Part shown: in pieces, positions 60,577 through 64,000 of the stretch
How positions within the stretch are numbered: position 1 is the first letter of the stretch
How the letters are laid out: every line of letters starts with the position of its first letter
Assembly (NCBI RefSeq): GCF_900105765.1
Contig: NZ_FNTX01000001.1
Coordinates: 2,142,387-2,206,386, forward strand
DNA: 64,000 nt
Source: Ruania alba
Lineage (GTDB): Bacteria; Actinomycetota; Actinomycetes; Actinomycetales; Beutenbergiaceae
Reading direction: 5' to 3'
Notes under the pieces: model-generated
The model's database searches: none
The model's input: only the letters and a program-made list of their open reading frames with translations
What the model was told of the DNA's origin: nothing
Position numbers and translations under genes: made by a program

Positions 60577-61502
60577 TGGGCGCCTACCTGGCCCGACGAC
60601 TCATGTTCTCGGTCTTCATCCTGTGGGGCGCCGTCTCGATCATCTTCGTAGTGCTTCGACTCGTCCCCTCGGACCCGGCACGCCTGATCCTGGGATCCGA
60701 CGCCACCGAGGCGGAAGTCGACGCTCTCCGTGACGAGATGGGCCTGAACGACCCGCTCATCACCCAGTACGGGACGTACCTGGGCGATCTGCTCCGCCTC
60801 GATTTCGGAGACTCCTACCGGCAGCAGCGCGATTCCTTCGGCTTGGTGATGGAGCGACTCCCCGCCACCTTGGAACTCGCCCTGGTGGCGATGGTCATTG
60901 CGCTTGTGATCGGCATCCTGCTGGGCGTGCTCGCTGCCCTGCGAGTCAATCGGCTCAGCGACCGGATCATCTCGGTCGGCTCCTTGTTGGCTCAGTCGCT
61001 GCCCTCGTTCTGGATCGGCATCGTGTTCATCCTGATCTTCGCCCGTGGGCTGGGAGTCCTCCCGAGCGGTGGCACCGGTTCACCCGCACACATGGTCCTG
61101 CCCGCCATCACCCTGGCGATGCCGATGCTCGCGATCCTGATCCGGATGACCAGGAGCGGACTGCTCGAGGTGATCCACGAGGGATACATCCAGACGGCAC
61201 GAGCCAAGGGGTTGAGCGAGCGGGTCGTGATCTTCCCGCACGCGATCCGCAATGCTCTGATTCCCATCGTCACGATCGTCGGGTTGCAGTTCGGCGGGCT
61301 GCTCGCCGGATCGGTGATCGTGGAGATGGTGTTCAGCTGGCCTGGCATCGGCCGCCTGCTCATCGAGTCGATCGGCCAGCGTGACTACAACGTGGTGCAG
61401 GCGTCCGTCCTGGTCATCGCAGCCGGGTTCGTGGTGGCGAACCTGGTGGTCGATGTGCTCTACGGCTACCTCGATCCACGAGTGAGGTTGGTGTCCCGAT
61501 GA
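60576..61502 (+). CDS. Oligopeptide-type ABC permease (DppB type)
   Basis: The 308-residue permease starts with helix MFSVFILWGAVSIIFVVLRL followed by VPSDPARLILG, the DppB-type loop, and has LTVR-free standard helices to the end (NLVVDVLYGYLDPRVRL). The EAA-like loop GYIQTARAKGLSERVVIFPHAIRNAL contacts the ATPase. GAGGA lies six bases before ATG 60576. In contrast to most such operons the binding-protein gene is not first; it may lie beyond the right edge. Confidence 0.9.
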   Translation: MGAYLARRLMFSVFILWGAVSIIFVVLRLVPSDPARLILGSDATEAEVDALRDEMGLNDPLITQYGTYLGDLLRLDFGDSYRQQRDSFGLVMERLPATLELALVAMVIALVIGILLGVLAALRVNRLSDRIISVGSLLAQSLPSFWIGIVFILIFARGLGVLPSGGTGSPAHMVLPAITLAMPMLAILIRMTRSGLLEVIHEGYIQTARAKGLSERVVIFPHAIRNALIPIVTIVGLQFGGLLAGSVIVEMVFSWPGIGRLLIESIGQRDYNVVQASVLVIAAGFVVANLVVDVLYGYLDPRVRLVSR

Positions 61503-62404
61503 CCGTGCGAACCACTGAAGCCCAGGTTGCCCCTGCAGCATCCGGTGCCGCCACGCGCCGTGGCCGATCGAACACGGTGGGCCGCAAACGCATCATCGGA
61601 TGCCTGATCGTGATCGCCTGCTATGTCCTCATCGCGCTGATCGGGCCGCTGCTGATGCAGTACGACCCCGTGCGCACGTTCACCGAGGATCGGCTCCTCC
61701 CTCCAGGAAGCACCACCTCCCAGGGGACTGTCGCACTGTTCGGTACCGACCAGGTGGGCCAGGACATCCTGGCTCAGATGATGCTCGGCGCACGCGTCTC
61801 GATCACTGTGGGCGCCGGCACCCTGGCGCTGGCCGGCTTCATCGGCGTCACCATCGGGCTCCTGGCCGGGTATCGCGGCGGCTGGCTCGATTCGGTGCTG
61901 ATGCGGTTAGCCGATATCCAGCTCTCCTTCCCGTCGATCCTGCTCGCCATCCTGATCGCAGCGGTTGTCGGCCCCAGCGTCGTGAACGTCATCGTCGTCC
62001 TCGCGATCACGAACTGGGTGACCTTCGCACGCGTCACCCGGGGGCAAGTGCTGACCGTGAAGAATCGTGAGTACGTCGACGCGGCGCGCACCCTCGGTGC
62101 CCGGCATCTGCACCTCGTTCTGCGCACCATCTTCCCGGCGTGCCTCGCGCCGATCCTGGTCGTGGCCACCGTCGAGCTCGGGCAGGTCATCCTCGCGGAG
62201 GCGTCACTGTCCTTCCTCGGACTCGGCGTACCGACCGGTGTGCCGAGCTGGGGCACCACGATCGCGAACGGCCGCTCGTACCTCGGCGACGCCTGGTGGA
62301 TCTCCACACTCCCCGGTGTCGCCCTCGCGACTCTGGTCCTCACCTGCGGGGTGCTGGGTGATGCGATGCGGGACCGCTACGACCCGAAGATGAGGAGCCT
62401 GTGA
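61499..62404 (+). CDS. Oligopeptide-type ABC permease (DppC type)
   Basis: This 301-residue partner overlaps the DppB-like gene by four bases (ATGA). It has a basic cytosolic N-terminus, the helix LIVIACYVLIALIGPLLMQYDP, VALFGTDQVGQDILAQMMLG and an EAA loop EYVDAARTLGARHLHLVLRTI. SFLGLGVPTGVPSWG is the typical DppC periplasmic segment. Confidence 0.92.
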   Translation: MTVRTTEAQVAPAASGAATRRGRSNTVGRKRIIGCLIVIACYVLIALIGPLLMQYDPVRTFTEDRLLPPGSTTSQGTVALFGTDQVGQDILAQMMLGARVSITVGAGTLALAGFIGVTIGLLAGYRGGWLDSVLMRLADIQLSFPSILLAILIAAVVGPSVVNVIVVLAITNWVTFARVTRGQVLTVKNREYVDAARTLGARHLHLVLRTIFPACLAPILVVATVELGQVILAEASLSFLGLGVPTGVPSWGTTIANGRSYLGDAWWISTLPGVALATLVLTCGVLGDAMRDRYDPKMRSL

Positions 62405-63414
62405 TGGGCAACGCCGAGTCGGCATCACCGCTGTTGGCCGTGGACGGTCTCACCGTCGAGTTCTCCACGCGGGCCGGGTCCGTCCGCCCGCTCGACGCGA
62501 TCACCTTCGATATCGCTCGGGGTGAGACCGTGGCCCTGCTGGGCGAGTCGGGCAGCGGCAAGTCGGTCACGGCCCAAGCGATCATGGGTCTGCTCCCGCG
62601 GCCCGCTGGTCGGATCACGAGCGGTCGGATCACCTTCGATGGCGACGAGCTCACCGCGATGTCACCGGAGAAGGTCCGCGCCCTGTGCGGTACCCGCATC
62701 GCGATGATCTTCCAGGATCCGCTGAGCTCGTTGAATCCGGTCTTCCGCATCGGCGCCCAGGTCGCCGAACCGCTCCGGCGGCGCCTCGGAATGCGCCAAC
62801 AGGATGCGATGCGGCGTGCCCTGGAGCTGCTCAGGCGCGTCGGCATCCCCGACGCCGAGCGCCGGATGCACCACTATCCGCACCAGTTCTCGGGTGGTCA
62901 GCGCCAACGCATCATGATCGCGATGGCACTCGCCCTCGATCCGGACCTCCTCATCGCCGACGAACCCACCACCGCCCTCGATGTGACCGTGCAGGCACAG
63001 ATCATGCAGCTCTTGAGCGACCTGCAGGCCGAGCACGGGATGGCGATCTTGTTGATCACGCACGATCTCGGTGTGGTCGCTGATGCGGCCTCGCGCGCCG
63101 TGGTGCTCTACGCCGGACGGGTCGCCGAGGAGGGGCGGATCCGTGACGTCTATGACAACTCCGCACACCCGTACACCGAGGGACTGCTCGCCTCGATCCC
63201 GCAGGCCGACCAGGGCGGAGGGAAGCTCCGCTCCATCACGGGAGCGCCACCGAACCCGCTCGCGTTCCCGCAGGGGTGCCGATTCCATCCGCGGTGCCCC
63301 TACGCGCAGGAACGCTGCCGTGACGAGCGGCCCGAACTGCGCCATCCCACGGGTTGGGCGTCGGATCAGGCCGCCTCATGCCACTTCACCGAGGAGGTGC
63401 TCCAGCATGGCTGA
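62404..63414 (+). CDS. Oligopeptide-type ABC transporter ATPase (DppD type)
   Basis: The 336-residue ATPase has Walker A GESGSGKSV, Q-loop IFQDPLSSLNPVF, signature FSGGQRQRI, Walker B LLIADEPTT and ITHDLGVVAD. The C-terminal GCRFHPRCPYAQERCRDE motif of the oligopeptide family is present. The ATG shares one base with the previous stop codon (TGATG) and has GAGGAG six bases upstream. Confidence 0.93.
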   Translation: MGNAESASPLLAVDGLTVEFSTRAGSVRPLDAITFDIARGETVALLGESGSGKSVTAQAIMGLLPRPAGRITSGRITFDGDELTAMSPEKVRALCGTRIAMIFQDPLSSLNPVFRIGAQVAEPLRRRLGMRQQDAMRRALELLRRVGIPDAERRMHHYPHQFSGGQRQRIMIAMALALDPDLLIADEPTTALDVTVQAQIMQLLSDLQAEHGMAILLITHDLGVVADAASRAVVLYAGRVAEEGRIRDVYDNSAHPYTEGLLASIPQADQGGGKLRSITGAPPNPLAFPQGCRFHPRCPYAQERCRDERPELRHPTGWASDQAASCHFTEEVLQHG

Positions 63415-64000
63415 ACCCCTGCTGCGCGTCCGCGACCTGGTCACCACCTACCCGATCCGGTCGGCACTGCTACGACGCAAGGTCGGTGAGGTGCGCGCCG
63501 TCGACGGGGTGACCTTCGATGTGGAGCGCGGACAGACGGTGGGCCTCGTGGGCGAGTCCGGCTCCGGCAAGTCCACGCTCGCACGCACCATCGTCGGCCT
63601 CGAACGCGCCGAATCGGGATCGATCGAGTTCCAGGGCCGGGATCTCGTCCGGCTGTCCGCAGCACAGATGCGGCCGCTGCGGCGCGACATCCAGATGGTC
63701 TTCCAGGACCCGTACACGGCGCTCAATCCTCGCCTCACCGTGCGGCAGATCCTGTCCGAGGCCTGGCGGATCCATCCCGACCTCCTCGCCGAGGACGAGT
63801 GGGACGCCGAGGTGGTGCGGCTCCTCGATGTCGTGGGCCTCGACGCACAGTACGCCGACCGCTACCCGCACCAGTTCTCCGGTGGCCAGCGCCAGCGCAT
63901 CGGCATCGCCCGGGCGCTCGCCGTCAAGCCCCAGCTCATCGTCTGCGACGAGGCGGTCTCCGCACTCGACGTCTCCGTCCAGGCCCAGGTGCTCAACCTC
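63407..64000 (+). CDS. Oligopeptide-type ABC transporter ATPase (DppF type), 5' part
   Basis: The first 198 codons are present; the gene runs off the right edge. Walker A is GESGSGKST near residue 50, the Q-loop VFQDPYTALNPR, the signature FSGGQRQRI and Walker B LIVCDEAVSALD. In the Walker B region EAVS replaces the more common EPTS, which is frequent in DppF proteins. The start overlaps the DppD-like gene by eight bases, with GAGGAGG upstream. Confidence 0.92.
   Translation, partial: MAEPLLRVRDLVTTYPIRSALLRRKVGEVRAVDGVTFDVERGQTVGLVGESGSGKSTLARTIVGLERAESGSIEFQGRDLVRLSAAQMRPLRRDIQMVFQDPYTALNPRLTVRQILSEAWRIHPDLLAEDEWDAEVVRLLDVVGLDAQYADRYPHQFSGGQRQRIGIARALAVKPQLIVCDEAVSALDVSVQAQVLNL

Noticed and set aside
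1-64000. CRISPR array, prophage or integrated plasmid
   Set aside because: No spaced repeats, integrase, phage structural genes or attachment-site duplications at the tRNA genes were seen.

Overview
The window is high-GC DNA with strong purine-rich ribosome binding sites, many ATGA and GTGA gene overlaps, GTG starts and Tat/lipoprotein-type binding proteins. This points to an actinobacterium, most likely of the Micrococcales; a closer placement cannot be made from the sequence alone. There are no rRNA genes, CRISPR arrays or intact insertion sequences. Two tRNA genes (Glu-CTC and Gln-CTG) lie near 30.0-30.2 kb.

Region 1 (1-22.1 kb) looks like a locus for breaking down a sulfated, probably uronate- or deoxysugar-containing glycan. 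It holds a lactonase-type amidohydrolase end, a heparinase II/III lyase, an enolase-superfamily sugar-acid enzyme, an (alpha/alpha)6 glycosidase, a Gfo/Idh dehydrogenase, a sugar isomerase, a 1606-residue secreted beta-helix protein with Ig-like repeats, a GH42 beta-galactosidase, a 2-hydroxyacid dehydrogenase, a sugar-binding lipoprotein and three sulfatases. One sulfatase carries an apparent one-base frameshift. A palindrome of the form GGTTGTCTGATAACC recurs five times in front of these genes, so they probably form one regulon. At two sites it sits at the expected start point of a TTGACC-18-CATACT promoter. The regulator is not evident in the window.

Region 2 (22.4-29.9 kb) holds a small FBP-type zinc protein and an unusual regulator that joins an IS630-transposase-like DNA-binding part to a complete LacI-type repressor. 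It is followed by a sugar ABC importer operon (binding protein and two permeases) ending in a fourth cytoplasmic sulfatase. Region 3 (30.0-35.4 kb) has the tRNAs, a TupA-like ATP-grasp protein, a cation diffusion facilitator, an M20 amidohydrolase, and a copper-type pair (flavin reductase and CopZ chaperone). CsoR-like palindromes precede both the facilitator and the copper pair.

Region 4 (35.4-56.5 kb) is devoted to a peptide- or amine-like nitrogen compound. One nine-gene minus-strand operon encodes a binding protein, an HAD hydrolase, a flavin amine oxidase, two permeases, a GntR/FCD regulator, two ATPases and an aldehyde dehydrogenase. A second operon repeats the binding protein plus HAD pair, then adds an isopropylmalate/tartrate-type dehydrogenase, a sarcosine-oxidase-like enzyme and a hydroxyacid dehydrogenase, but has no permeases of its own. 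ATTGTTGACAAT-type palindromes overlap the promoters of both. A His-rich metal exporter, a GNAT acetyltransferase, a second aldehyde dehydrogenase, an NTF2-like protein and a third flavin oxidase lie between or beside them.

Region 5 (56.5-64 kb) begins with a second TupA-like ATP-grasp protein carrying a C-terminal acylphosphatase domain. A LacI regulator and two unrecognised proteins follow on the minus strand, divergent from an oligopeptide-type ABC transporter that runs off the end of the window. LacI-type palindromes with a central CG lie between these divergent units, one directly downstream of the likely transporter promoter, and a 12-codon coupled leader reading frame precedes the first permease.
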